NCBI GenBank assembly: GCA_013368315.1
Contig: JAACJM010000042.1
Span: 454,505 to 518,504, forward strand
DNA length: 64,000 bases
Source: Tetrapyrgos nigripes
Lineage: Eukaryota; Basidiomycota; Agaricomycetes; Agaricales; Campanellaceae
Direction of reading: 5' to 3'
Position numbers and translations under genes: made by a program. The notes below the pieces were generated by a model. It did no database searches. It was not told the origin of the DNA and saw only the letters and a list, made by a program, of their open reading frames with translations. Each line of letters starts with the position of its first letter. The stretch's first letter is position 1. Shown in pieces: positions 33,636-45,486 of this stretch.

Positions 33636-34800
33636 ATAGGGTTTCTTTTCCCATCATCCTGACTCTAAATGAGGCCAGAATTGCCCTAGAACAATTACAT
33701 ATCAATGGTAAACTCCCCTGCTATCACATACCCTCCCCTCAAACGTCCAAAAACTCATGTCCACATCCAGAGTACAGAGAAATATAGGGTTTCTTTCCCC
33801 ATTGCTCTGACATTAAACAAGGCCAGAATTGCCCTAGAACAGCAGTATATCAGTGGTACATTCCCCTGCTCTCACATGCCCTCCCCCTGGCCCACCTGAA
33901 AACTCATATCTCCACATCTAGAGGGCATATAGCTATAGGGTTTCTTTTCCCACTATTCTGCCATAAAATGAGGCCAGAATTTCCATGGAACAGCAATATA
34001 TCAATAGTACACTCCTCTGCTCCCACATACCCTCCCCTCACCCACCCAACAACTCATATGTCAGCATCCAGGGCACATAGAATTATAGGGTTTCTTCCCC
34101 TGTCATTCTGACATAAAATGAGGCCAGAATTGGCCTAGAACAATAGTATAGCAATGGTGAACTCCCCTGCTATTACATACTCTCCCCTTACCCATCCAAA
34201 AACCCATATGTCCACATCCAGAGAACATAGAAATATAAGGTTTCTTTCCCCATTAATCTAACATTAATTGAGGCCAGAATTGCCCTAGAACAACACTATA
34301 TCAATGGTACACCCCCCCCTGCTCTCACATACCCTCCTCTCACCCACCTAAAAACACATAGCTCCACATCTAGAGGACATATAGCTATATGGTTTCTTTT
34401 CTCATCATTCTGACATAAAATGAAGCCAGGATTTTCCTAGAACAGCAATATATCAATAGTACACTCCTCTGCTCCCACATACCCTCCCCTCACCCATTCA
34501 ACAACTCATATGTCAACATCCAGAGCACATAGAATTATAGGGTTTCTTTCCCCTTCACTCTGACATGAAATGAGGCCAGAATTGGCTGAGAACAATAGTA
34601 TATCAATGGTAAACTCCCCTGCTATTACATACCCTCCCCTCACCCATCCAAAAGATCATATGTCCACATCCAGAGCACATAGAAATATAAGGTTTCTGTC
34701 CTTATTATTCTGACATTAATTGAGGCCAGAATTGCCCCAGAACAACCCTATACCAATGGTACAGTCCCCTGCTGTCACATACCCTCCCCTCACCCACCCA
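33636..34800 (+). repeat. Tandem repeat array, about 150-bp unit, about 8 copies
   Basis: The phrase ATAGGGTTTCTTT (or one-base variants) recurs at about 33636, 33784, 33935, 34084, 34234, 34386, 34537 and 34686, a steady spacing of 147-153 bp. Each unit continues with a TGACATnAAATGAGGCCAGAA-like core, CAATGGTA, then TCACATACCCTCCCCTCACC and a CATATCTCCACATCCAGAG-type stretch. Neighbouring units differ at 10-20 percent of positions. The array lies within Gypsy 1, between the two gag pieces. Confidence 0.85.
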
Positions 34801-34971
34801 GTCCTTCACAAACACACATCCAGTCAATTATGCCAGAATAGCTCCTTTACATTGATGATAGTGCTCACATGTATTGCAAACCCACATCCCCATAATCCTT
34901 GAGGGTGTTAAACATATGTTTATTTGTACTGAAGATGTAGATACAGTATATTAAGTAGGATGTTTAAATAC

Positions 34972-35063
34972 AGCACTATAGTGTAGCGGTTTTGTGCTGT
35001 CGCAGATTCATTCTCTGTTAATGTGGCTACTGCAAGTTCAATCCTTACTGTGGCCTGTTTTTT
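34972..35063 (+). other. tRNA-like sequence with internal pol III A and B boxes
   Basis: TAGTGTAGCGG at 34979-34989 fits the A-box consensus TRGYNNARNNG exactly, and AGTTCAATCC about 45 bases later fits the B box. A 5-bp T stem (GCAAG with CTTAC, one mismatch) encloses it. The acceptor stem pairs poorly and no clear anticodon stem is visible. It is a degenerate tRNA or tRNA-derived SINE head, not a working tRNA gene. Confidence 0.35.
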
Positions 35064-35252
35064 GAGCCTTCTCAATTGCTTACTGTAAGCAACTCTCTCA
35101 TCTGACTTTTCACCCTACTATAGAACTAATTTCTCACGGATCACAGATCCGCGTCCGAAAAATTTGGGTGGGTTGGAACGATAAAATAACGATTACTATA
35201 AATAGTAATCATAATGGGAATTTTGCAAGAACTTTGGAACATGTGACAAACT

Positions 35253-36179
35253 ATGGGCGCCCAACAGGCTAGGACTGATGAAAGGGACAGTAGTAGCCGC
35301 TCTGGTGCTAAACTGAAACCTTTCAACGGGACTTCCAATGCAGTTGACCCTTTTCTTTCGCAAATGTATCTCTGGTTTCTCAGAAACCCTCGCAAGTTCA
35401 CTGATGATGCTTCTCGAGTCTTGGAGACACTTGCTTTCATGATGGAAGGCACTGCTGCCCGGTGGGCAAGCAATCAAATTCGAAAGATTCAGGAAGAAGG
35501 AAATAACAAAAGTTATATGGATTTCCATAGTGCAATTCGAAGGGAATTCGCAGGAGGATCAGACAGACATCGCACAGTGAAAGCTGCAAAGTATCAAGCA
35601 AGGCACTGCATTGGCTACACAGTTCTTCCTCTCTTTCAAAGAGTGGAAGGAAGATGCAAAGCTGAATGAGGAGGGACTCATCATGCTATTGAAGCAGAAC
35701 CTCCAGTTTGGAATCATTCAAAGGATCTATCAAATGGATCCTGTTACCTATGCAGCCTGGAAAGCTGCAGCAGTATGACTTGACCTTTGCAATCAGAGTG
35801 TTCAAACACTTCGAAATGACTCCAGAGGGATTGTGGAAATACCTCTGTGGGAACATGGTTTACCACTGCCCGAACACCAACAACTACTACCCAAAATGCT
35901 ACTACAAGCATTGGGGCTCCATCAGAGGCACCAACGACTTGTACTGGAATGGGAGTTACCTTTGGTGGGCAGGGAAAACCCATGGAAATTGATCATACTA
36001 AAGCAAACAAAGAGATGTGGGATGGGGTTTGCAAGTGTTATGGGTGTGGGGAAGAAGGACACATTTCTAGGAATTGTCCAAATCGAGTCTCAAGCCTCAT
36101 ACAAAGCATGCAGGAAGTCTTGAAGATGGACGAAGCAAAGGAGGAGTTCCAGAAGCTTAGTGAGGATGCAGGTTTTTGA
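35253..36179 (+). pseudogene. Gypsy 1 gag, capsid and zinc knuckle
   Basis: Structural protein of the retroelement. The capsid part reads PFNGTSNAVDPFLSQMYLWF and FMMEGTAARWASNQIRKIQ. A frameshift near 35625 leads to FKEWKEDAKLNEEGLIMLLK, and another to the C-terminal part with the CCHC knuckle CYGCGEEGHISRNC (about 36036-36077). At least two frameshifts and one stop (near 35778) make it non-functional. Confidence 0.75.
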
Positions 36180-36566
36180 GGGCCCATAGGCAGAATGATA
36201 CGCCACCTATGGAACAATCAGTGTTTCATAACAAGTTTGCTTCATATAATCGATTTAGTGTCCTCACAAATGAAAGCGACTTGACTGAAAGTGAAGACGT
36301 ATCTGAAAATCCCCTGGAGGATTCTTGTAAAGATTCTCAACAAACTCCTAATCCTTTCTGATGCAAACACCATACTCAAACTCTTTCGCACCCTCCTTCT
36401 TGTATTCCACTGAAACCTGAAAAAAAAGTAGGATCCTATTGGGTGTACTGGAATGTGGTTGCTCAAACACCTAACACACCTTGTTTGTTATGATGATGGG
36501 TCCACGTATTGAGGGAGCATGAAGTAGATGATGAACTAAGGTTTGATCTAGCTTTAATGTGACCTG

Positions 36567-39500
36567 ATGTGGCTCTCACTGTGCTCAGGGACCTCTGGAC
36601 TCCAGCCAAATGGATTCAGAAAACTAGTGGGGAATCTATCTTGCTCCCAGTCACAGTCGAGGCCTTGGATTCACATAAAGGCCAAGTCACTGATGCTCTT
36701 CTTGATTGTGGGGCCACGGGATGCTATATCAATCAAGACTTTGCTCTTAGGAATATTTTGTTCTTGGAACATCTCTATTGACTGGTTCCAGTATACAATG
36801 CAGATGGAACAGCCAACAAAAATGGGAAGATTGAATACACAACCAAACTACGACTAACTGTTGATGACCACACAGAAGTCACTACGTTCGTGGTCACTAA
36901 CACTGGTGCAAACAATATTATCATTGGATTTAATTGGTTGAAATACCACAATCCATTGATAGATTGGAAGAAAGGTGCCCTGGGGACTGCAAAGGAAGAA
37001 ACAATGGAAACTGTGGCAAGAAGAGGACAAAGAAGATATTGAAGAAGGAGATAAAATCTTTGTTGTGAACATGCAACCTGAAAACCCTCCAGAGTATATT
37101 TGTGCTACTGGTTCCATATCAGCTAATTTAGCTGCACGACATGCTACAGAAGAGGGAGCAAAATCTTTGGAAGAAATTGTACCAGGAGAATACCTTGGGG
37201 AGTTTCGACCTGTCTTTGAAAAAGAAGATTTTGATACCCTTCCAGAAAAACAAAAATGGGACCATGCAATTGAGTTAGTACCTGAGGTGGAACTGTTCAA
37301 AAGCAAGGTCTATCCCTTAGCTGCAAATGAACAGGGTCCACTGGACAATTTCATTGAGGAACAACTGTGAACTGGAAGAATTTGAGCTTCAAAATTGCCT
37401 ATATCTTCACCATTCTTCTTCGTCAAAAAGAAAGACGGAAAACTTTGTCCAGTTCAAGATTATTGAAAACTCAATTCCTTGACTATCAAAAATCAATACC
37501 CTATTCCATTGATTTCAGAGGTGCTATATAAACTGCGAAAATCTTTACGAAACTTGATGTAAGATGGGGATACAACAACATTTGAATCAAGGAAGGGGAC
37601 AAACATAAAGTTGCATTTGTCACCAATTGAGGATTGTTCAAACCCCTTGTAATGTTTTTTGGCCTCACAAATTCACCAGCGACATTCCAAACCATGATGA
37701 ACAAAATCTTCACTGACCTTATCCAAGCAGGGAAGGTTATTTTTTACATGGACGATATCTTGGATAAGCACATGAAAACTGTTCAAGAGGTTTTACGAAT
37801 TCTAAAAACACATAATCTCTACTTGAAACTGGAGAAGTGTGATTTCCATAAGGATGAAGTGGAATATTTGGGGCTTATAGTGGGCAACAGGAAGATGAGG
37901 ATGGACCCTGTCAAGGTTGAGGGAGTCCACCAGTGGGAAACACCAACTTGTGTCAAAGACATTCAGAGCTTCTTAGGATTTACAAACTTCAATTGAAGGT
38001 TCATTAAAGACTATGCAAGGATGGCTCGTCTGTTAAATGATTTGACACAAAAAGATGTACCCTGGCAATGGACACCAGACCAAGAAAAGGGCTTTCAGAA
38101 ATTGAAAGATGCTGTCACATCAGAACTGGTTCTCCATTTCCCCCTGGATAATTGTCCTTATTGAGTCAAAGCGGATAGTTCGAATTTCGCCCAACTCTAA
38201 GACAGTGAATGGTTACCTATTGCCTTTTTATCAAAAGGCCTTAGTGAACCAGAACGAAACTATAAGATTCATGATAAGGAGATGTTGGCTATCATGAGAG
38301 CCCTAAAGGATTGGAGACATTACTTGATGGGGGGACCAAGATTTGAAATCTGGATGGACCATCGTAATCTCCAATACTTTATGACGGCAAAAACCCTCAA
38401 CAGGAGACAGGCTCTTTGGTCATTGGGATTAGCTGATTATGACTTTCAGCTGGTTCACAAACCAGGAAAGAGTCATTTGAAGCCTGACCTACTTTTGAGG
38501 TGAAAGGGTCATGAGGAGGGGGTAGACAATAACAAAAACATCACCCTTCTTAAAGCCGAATTCCTGTAAGCCATGGAGACAGCTCAAGCTTGAGATACCC
38601 TGGGAGATATTTTCCTTGCACAAGTATGAAATTCAAGACGCAAATGGGAACCCTCAGTCATAAAAAACGTTGAACATGATCACTCATTCCAGAACCACAG
38701 AGATTATATTACTAAAGATAATCTCTTATACATTCCCAATGACCTCGAGCTCTGTAACGAAATCATCTGATTCCATCACGACATGTACTTTGCAGACTGC
38801 CTGGGCCAAGCCAAAACAGTTGAACTACTTACTCGGCACTATTGGTGGCCTAGTGTCTATGGAGATGTCAAGAGATATGTCAAAGGATGTCCTACATGTC
38901 AACAAACAAAAACCTTTCCAGGGAAACTGAGAGGACTACTAAGTCCTAACAAGATCCCAGAATGAATTTGGCAAATTATCTCTTGTGATTTAATCATGCA
39001 TCTTCCTCCATCACATGGGTATACTGCTATCCTCATTATCGTAGATTGACTCAGTAAAAGGATGAGAGCACTAGCGACTTATGACGAAGTCACTAGCAAA
39101 GGCATAGCACAGTTATTTTTGGACTGTGTCTGGAGGGATTTTGGATTACCTGAGGATCAGTCTTTGTTAGCAAATTTCTAAAATCCCTCTACGAGATTCT
39201 GGGCATCAAAATGAATGTTTCAACAGTGTATCACCCTCAAACTGATGGGCAAACAGAACATGTCAACCAAGAAATCAAACAATACTTGTGTGTTTTTTGC
39301 AATTGGTGACAAGACGATTGGGATGAGTGGCTACCTATGGCAGAATTCTGCTATAATGATCAAGAACATAGTTCTACAGGCTACACTCCCTTCTATATGA
39401 CTAGTGGCTTTCATCCCCAAAAAGTTACTGAACCATTTGTTGACGTCACCAACGAAACTGTGATAGATTTCTTTGATTGGATTGAAAAGACCAGAACAGA

Positions 39501-39943
39501 TGCTAAAGCGTGTCTTATGAAGAGTGTGGAGTTGATGAAGAAATACTATGATAGAGGACAGAATGAAGGAGATAAGGTGTATATTGAAGGGAAGAATATC
39601 ACTATGGAATGACCAAGTACCAAACTTGCAGACAAACGATACAGAACTTTTCCTGTTAAGGAAAAGGTAGGGATTCTTTGGTTGTGAAACATCAGCAAGA
39701 TGACATCAGTCAAGAACCTGCTACTATTGAAGATGGCTCACTGGTCTATGATGTTGAAGAAATCCTAGGTTTCCGTATGTGTTATGACCGGAGGAAGAGA
39801 TTGTTTTTGGAGTACTTGGTGAAGTGGTTGGGGTATTCAACAGCAGAGAATACTTGGGAACCAGTGGTGGAGTTGGAAAAGAAGTGTCAGGAACTAATAA
39901 CCAAGTTCCACACAAAGAATCCAGTGGCACCTCGGAATATCAA
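36567..39943 (+). pseudogene. Gypsy 1 pol: protease, RT, RNase H, integrase, chromodomain
   Basis: The polyprotein is in pieces. The protease motif reads LLDCGATGCYIN (about 36699), with Cys where DSGAT is usual. RT pieces run from YLGEFRPVFEKEDFDTLPEK through FFFVKKKDGKL to FYMDDIL (about 37744). RNase H is at 38109-38505 (WMDHRNLQYF). The integrase zinc region has HYWWPSVYGDVKRYVKGCPT (about 38838). The chromodomain at about 39744-39920 reads FLEYLVKWLGYSTAENTWEP. In-frame TGA codons fall where relatives have Arg, for example in DYRKLN (37464) and NFYRRFI (37994). The element cannot be autonomous. Confidence 0.8.
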
Positions 39944-40061
39944 AACAATCCTTTCTTTTGTTTCTTGTGAGTTTTACACTTCAGGGCCAAAGAAATCCCA
40001 AGCATGGGTCTATGGAATCTCTCAAGCATCTTTGGGGCGAAGACCCTTAAGAGGGGGGTAA

Positions 40062-40392
40062 TGCCATGAACCTTTCATTCCTTGTTCAAGAAACCCTTAG
40101 AAGGATTTTTGATCCTTCTTTATCTCTCTGATTGCCACTACCCACTTTTCCCTAACAAGATCGACTTCTTCTGAGCTGGGTCATTTATTGCCCCCTTAGA
40201 TTGCGAGTGCATTGTCATAAGACCTTAATTTATCGTTTTGATTAATTCCTCTAGAAACATGGACATTATTTGCAAAGTAGTATATATAGAGTAGGATACT
40301 CATCCTGTATCTTTACTCTAGTCTGGTCTTATCACATGGACCTTGCCTTATCCTACTCAATTCTTTAGTGTCATTGTCACCTCACCTAAACA
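40062..40392 (+). repeat. 3' LTR of Gypsy 1
   Basis: 331 bp, starting TGCCATGAACC directly after the polypurine tract and ending CTAAACA. It is the uninterrupted counterpart of the split 5' LTR and preserves the empty insertion site of the TIR element at about 40252-40256. It contains TATATATAGAG as a likely core promoter. Confidence 0.85.
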
Positions 40393-41323
40393 TCTTTGGC
40401 AGCATATACTGAGGAGGAGTTGTATATAGAGCTTCTACAGCAAGAAGCAGAGGTCAAGATACCAGATGATGGTGCATTGGAGGGTTCTGGGGATGAGTAC
40501 AAGGGCTAAAAATTTTTTGTAGGAGGCGTAATTTGGCTTAAAATGGCCTTAATTAAAAGGTATTATTAACTATCTAAGATATAAATTCATTGGGTGGCCT
40601 TAATTAAGCCAGTACTACTACTTCCTGGACATATGTAGATTCTGAGCCACACTGACTGAAATAGGAACAATCTCTCTAAAATCTATGCCCTTCAATATCC
40701 TATCTGCAATTGAGGTGGGTTGGAATGGATGAGTTTGAAATGAGTCACAAAACTGCACCTTGTTGTGAAATTACACATGATGATGCAATTGTGGCTATGC
40801 TAAGGTCTTCCTCCAGACCTCCTCCAATGTCTTCCTTCTGTGAGGTCTCAGGCAGAGTGTGGATGTCTGAGGAAAGGAATTACCAGCACCTAATGACTTG
40901 CAGTCAAAGTTGCTGGTTGGTATGATTGACTGAATGAATGTCAGGCACCTTGAGTTCCCTGTCCTTATTGTCCCTATCCCTGTTACAATTTCCGAAAGGA
41001 CCTTGACCAGGCCAGGAGGATAGGAAGTGGGAAGTGGGAGGATGAGTGAGCTGGATAATCATAGGCATAGGATCATAGTTAGCTAGTTAGTTAGCTAATG
41101 CCATCAAAAGTCACCAAAATTTTCAAAAAATGTGAAGGCAAGAAAAGAGAAAGGAGAAGAAACAGAAGGAAAACAAGAACAAAAACAAGAGTGAAAAAAA
41201 AGGCGTACATTTTTAACATGTGTCATTGCCCATTTCTTGTCTTCTCTGCTCTGGCAGGTATAACTGTCTAATCTAATAGGATTTATATTTATATTTACGT
41301 TCAAAAATTAAAATAATCAAAAC
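40393..41323. other. Spacer with relic coding and dispersed repeat segments
   Basis: Immediately after the LTR a plus-strand open piece (YTEEELYIELLQQEAEVKIP, ending DEYKG) looks like the end of an unidentified gene. From 40621 to 40860 and from 40995 to 41100 the sequence resembles 17997-18240 and 22005-22110 of the gene-rich part. GGCCTTAATTAA occurs twice (about 40544 and 40603). No complete gene is seen. Confidence 0.4.
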
Positions 41324-41494
41324 TGTAATGGCAGTATAGGGACTGCCACACTAGTGGAGACAAGGAGGAGAAAAGAGGTGGAATGAGATATAATCAGGAA
41401 CATGTTATATCAGTAGTCTACAAAATGTGACTATCAGTATAAATATATGGCTGTCACAACATGTGATCATGTCGTAAATGTAGATACGTTTACA
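41324..41494 (-). repeat. Candidate 3' LTR of Gypsy 2
   Basis: 171 bp with short inverted ends (TGTAA...TTACA), directly downstream of the minus-strand purine tract at about 41495-41507. With no second copy in the window the boundaries are tentative. Confidence 0.4.
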
Positions 41495-41629
41495 CTCCTC
41501 CCCATTTCAAAACAGAGCATATCCTAATAATACAGAAGGGAAAATATAAGGTTAGAGAGAATCAAACATGAAATCTATAGGGAAAAAAATTTTTGTAAGT
41601 AATCAAGTAACTGAACAATCAATTGCAGC

Positions 41630-44600
41630 CACATTCGAGAACATCTCTTGTGAACCAGTGCCACCTTGCGCAGCCCATTCATCGATACATTCACAGTCGT
41701 GAATTTCTGAGAAGGGTACCCACTGGTCACCTTCCGGTCCCTCACCCACCCAGTGTATCAGGAATTGCCATCCTCAGCTGCGGGGTCAGGCATTGACAAT
41801 GTGATCTATAAAGTGTTCCAGTTTACCATTCACCAATACTGGAGGCAGCAGTGGATCTCAAGCTCTCCCAGGGAAGGATACATTGTCATTTGGAATATGA
41901 GGTTTGAGCTGGGAAACATAAAAAGTTGGAAACACTGAGGGCATGTTGTGTAGATTGAGAGTGTACAAATCTGTGTCTGGATGAGCTTTGATGACCTTGT
42001 AAGGCCTGTTGAAACATGGGAAAAATTTAGCCACTGAGTTCTGTCCAGACTGCGCATACTGTCTTCAACGATTTGACATTGACAACATGACCATATCTCC
42101 TTCTTGATATACTGGAGGCTTCCCTTGGGCCTTGTTGGCCTGAGTTGCTTGTTGGACCTTCGCCACAAACAAGGCATCTCGGGCATCCTGTTCAATACAT
42201 GCCATCTGTTCCAAGAATGCATGAGTGTCTAATTCTTCAGGACTGGCATCAAGAGAGTGTAAAACAGTGGGCAGTACCCTTGGGGAATGCCCTGTCTTGC
42301 ATTGAAACATTGACATGCTGGCACTGGCATTCTCCAAGTTCATTATGTCAAAACAAACCTTTGGCAGTGCTTGAACCTAACCCTTTTGCAGATGAGATAC
42401 ATAGTAGCACAGGGCCTGATTAATAGTCTTGTTGCTTTGCTCAGATAACCCATCACTTTCTGGATGGAAAGCTGAAGACATCTTCAACTTCACACCTGTC
42501 AAGGCAGTAAAGGCTTTCCAAAATGTTGAGATGAAAAGCTTATCACAATCTGATACTAACTTGGATGGGAGACCATTTTCACAGTACCATTCATTGAAAA
42601 ATACAAGTGCACAATCCTCAGCTGTAATGTCAGTGTGTGTAGGGGCTATCCTCAAATCTGCGCCCAAACAATCTGTCATCAAAAGAATGCAATTGAAACC
42701 CTCGTCCTTGGGTAGAGGACACACGGAATCCAGTGCTACACTGTCCAAATGTCCATCTGGAACAGGCAGAGGGTGCAATGGACCTTTTGGGTTCTTAGCT
42801 GTGTTTCCCTTGTTACGCTGGCATTCCTGACATGAAGGAATGTAAGAACTGATCAGGTCCTTACACATGTTCAGCCAGTAGTATGAATCTTGCAAGTATG
42901 CATAACATTTATCACCACCGAAATGCCCAGTGCTATCATGAGCTAGCCAGTATAGGGTCTCCCTAAGAAAATTCCCTGCAGGGATTACCAGTCTATCAGC
43001 AACAAACCACAGACCTCCACGCTTCTCAATCCCTGGAGGTAAGGCTGACAGGTTCTGCAACTTCTTCACAAACTCGTCATCATTGTAACCAGTCTTGATT
43101 TTCTCCAAGAATTCAGAGTCAACACTGACAGACATTACTGGAGTGACAGCACAGGTGCAACACCAAACATCAACTAGACATTGAGGTCTCTCCACAGAAT
43201 ATTCACCCAGTAGTGAGTTAGGCGGGATCTGAGACAAGGCATCTGCCCCAGAATTTTCGTCACCAGGAAGGTATGAGATGTCAAGGTCATACTGACTCAA
43301 GAATTCCTGCCAGCAGATCTAGTGAGTGCTAAGGTCCTTTTGGCCCTGGAAATTAGTCAGGGTGTGGTGATCAGTCATAACATAAATTTTCATCCCAATG
43401 CAGTCAGCTCTCCACTTCTTCAGAGCCTTTATAATAGCCAATAGCTCCTTTTCATGTACAGGGTAGTTCAGCTCAGCACCAGACAACTGTGAGGAATCAA
43501 AAGTGACAGGCTTAGCTCTCTTCAAGTCCAGGCCCAAGCAAGGATTGCACCTGTGTGCCAATTGCTAGCATCACAAATAAGGAAAATTTTATTATTGCCC
43601 AGGTTCACATGATCGATTGTTGTCAGACAAGCCCTCTCAACAACTAACTCTTTAATTTGTACAAATGCCTTCTCATGGTCAGAAGACCACTCAGGAAATA
43701 CCTTGTTGCACTCTTTTCATGTCAACAAAGTCAACACTTGGGTGTACTCTGCCCAGGAATCTCCATACCCCTGCTGCAGAGTGAGGTCTGGGGAAGTGTA
43801 GTATTGCATTGCACTTGCCACTCTGGGCCTCAACACCTCTATGGGAGATATGATGGCCTAGGAAGTCTATTTCCAACTGGAAGAACTTGCATTTCTTTGC
43901 ATTGCAATATAAACAGTTCTTTTTCAACGCTACAAGAATCAGTTCTACATGTTTGGCATGTTTGTCTTTGTCGTTAGACTAAATAATGATATCATCCAGA
44001 TACACATGGCAGAATTTGCCCATGTATTCACATAGCACAGATGCCACCTGACGCTGGTGGATTGCAGGTGCATTCCGAATTCCCATCAGCATCACAACCC
44101 ATTCATACAGGCCTAAGGGAGTATTAACAGCTGTCAGTGGAATGGAAGCCTCATCCATTTGAGTCTGGAAGAAGGAATCTGTCATGTCCATTTTTCCCCA
44201 TATTCAGCCCTTTGCGCAATCAGCCAAGATGCCTTCAATACAGGGCAGCGGGTGACGATCTGGGACTGTGTTACTGTTCAGGACCCGGTAGTCATTAACC
44301 CACCAGGGCAGTGCCATGGGATCCGCCTTTGGAATGAGGAAGGCTGGAGACATAGTCGAAGAGGAAGAGGGACAGATTTGGCCTGCATCCAGATGTGCCT
44401 GTATCAGTGTAGACCAAGCCTCTTTGTACTTTTGAGGAGTCGAGTATGGACAGGCTTGAAAGGCCTTGTTTGTGTCCTTTAGCTTTACCGCAGGTCTGCC
44501 ACATGAGGGATCTTATCGAAAACTGAGGCGAACCTCTGCTTAATAATGTCTGAACGTGCTTGCTGGGCTGAAGAGATTTCCAATTCCTCCAGTTTAGCTT

Positions 44601-45471
44601 TGACAGCAGCAACCACATTATAAGGAGTGACAGTATCTAACTCACGCAACTGAGGATTCTGGTCATGAAACTGTTTCAATTCTGCAATGATGGCAAGACA
44701 TAGTTTACAAATAGCTACATGCTTCTCTTTAGGGCTACGAGTATCAGGTGCTGAAACACTGGAATTACAAGCTAAACAGGCAGCTGACTCCCTAGTGTCC
44801 AAAATATCAATGCCTGAGACTTTATCAATACAAGTATGAGCTTCACAGTCTAGAGTGAGCTTATTATGTGACAGAAATGGAAGGCCCAAGATTATGGGGG
44901 AACATAAAGATGGACAGACGATAGCATGGACTGAGTGAGAGGTCCACGTATTAGAATGATCAGAATGAAGTTTAACAAACTCATGCAAGGTGGTAGTGCA
45001 AGATGGCAATGAGGCATCTGTAGTGGCAATGCCAATAACCTCTGGACAAGGTAACTTGAAATGTCCCAAACCCAGTTGACAGACCAAATCATCCCTGATC
45101 AAAATGATATGTGAGCCAGAGTCTAATAATAAGGAGACAGGAACAGGTGATGAGGACAAAGGTCCCACCAATAAGGCTTTGAAAGCCAAGTGAGGAACAC
45201 GAAGTGGAGCATTACTCACTACAGTGTGCTGACCATCTGGACTTGAGGAACAGTCTCTGGGTGTCAAATTCCCTCCTGTGTTTGCCCATTCCTCATCATC
45301 ACTGTCCCTGGCATTATTCAAGGCTGCCACCAGTGAGTATCTCTGAGAGGAGTCACAATGACATCTAGGAGGAGACAGGCTATAGCGACGGTGACAAGGT
45401 TGAGGTGATGGTGAATCACCATAATTGTAATAGTCCTTGGAGTTCTTGCCCTGATGACCAGGAGCTCTCAT
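41630..45471 (-). pseudogene. Gypsy 2 pol with protease, RT, RNase H, integrase, chromodomain
   Basis: The first open part (45471-44485) contains the protease motif VSLLLDSGSHIILIRDDLV. RT continues through [20 protein letters not shown] to [10 protein letters not shown] (about 43982), followed by a stop where Trp is usual. RNase H carries PVHEKELLAIIKALKKW and MTDHHTLTNF. The integrase reads HDSTGHFGGDKCYAYLQDSY with CQECQRNKG, then VALDSVCPLP and FHPESDGLSEQSNKTINQAL. The end at about 41790-41630 has HWVGEGPEGDQWVPFSEIHD, a chromodomain-like strand. About seven stops and frameshifts interrupt it. Confidence 0.75.
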
Positions 45472-45486
45472 TGGAGAAGCCGGTGA

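Larger units (their letters stand above)
30744..40392 (+). mobile_element. Gypsy/Ty3 chromodomain LTR retrotransposon 1, degenerate
   Basis: Bounded by matching LTRs that begin TGTCATGAACC (5') or TGCCATGAACC (3') and end CTAAACA. Inside, in order: a gag start, a long noncoding insertion with tandem repeats, gag with zinc knuckle, protease, reverse transcriptase, RNase H, integrase and chromodomain, then a polypurine tract (AAGAGGGGGGTAA) before the 3' LTR. Domain order pol-integrase-chromodomain makes it a chromovirus-type Gypsy. Many stops and frameshifts show it is dead. No convincing 5-bp target duplication was found. Confidence 0.85.

Noticed and set aside
33636..34800. 150-bp repeat array considered as CRISPR
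   Set aside because: Units are contiguous, diverged and 150 bp long, in a fungal retroelement; no repeat-spacer structure.
44159..44618. Open frames over the Gypsy 2 reverse transcriptase on both strands
   Set aside because: The true RT reading is on the minus strand in other frames; these are shadows.
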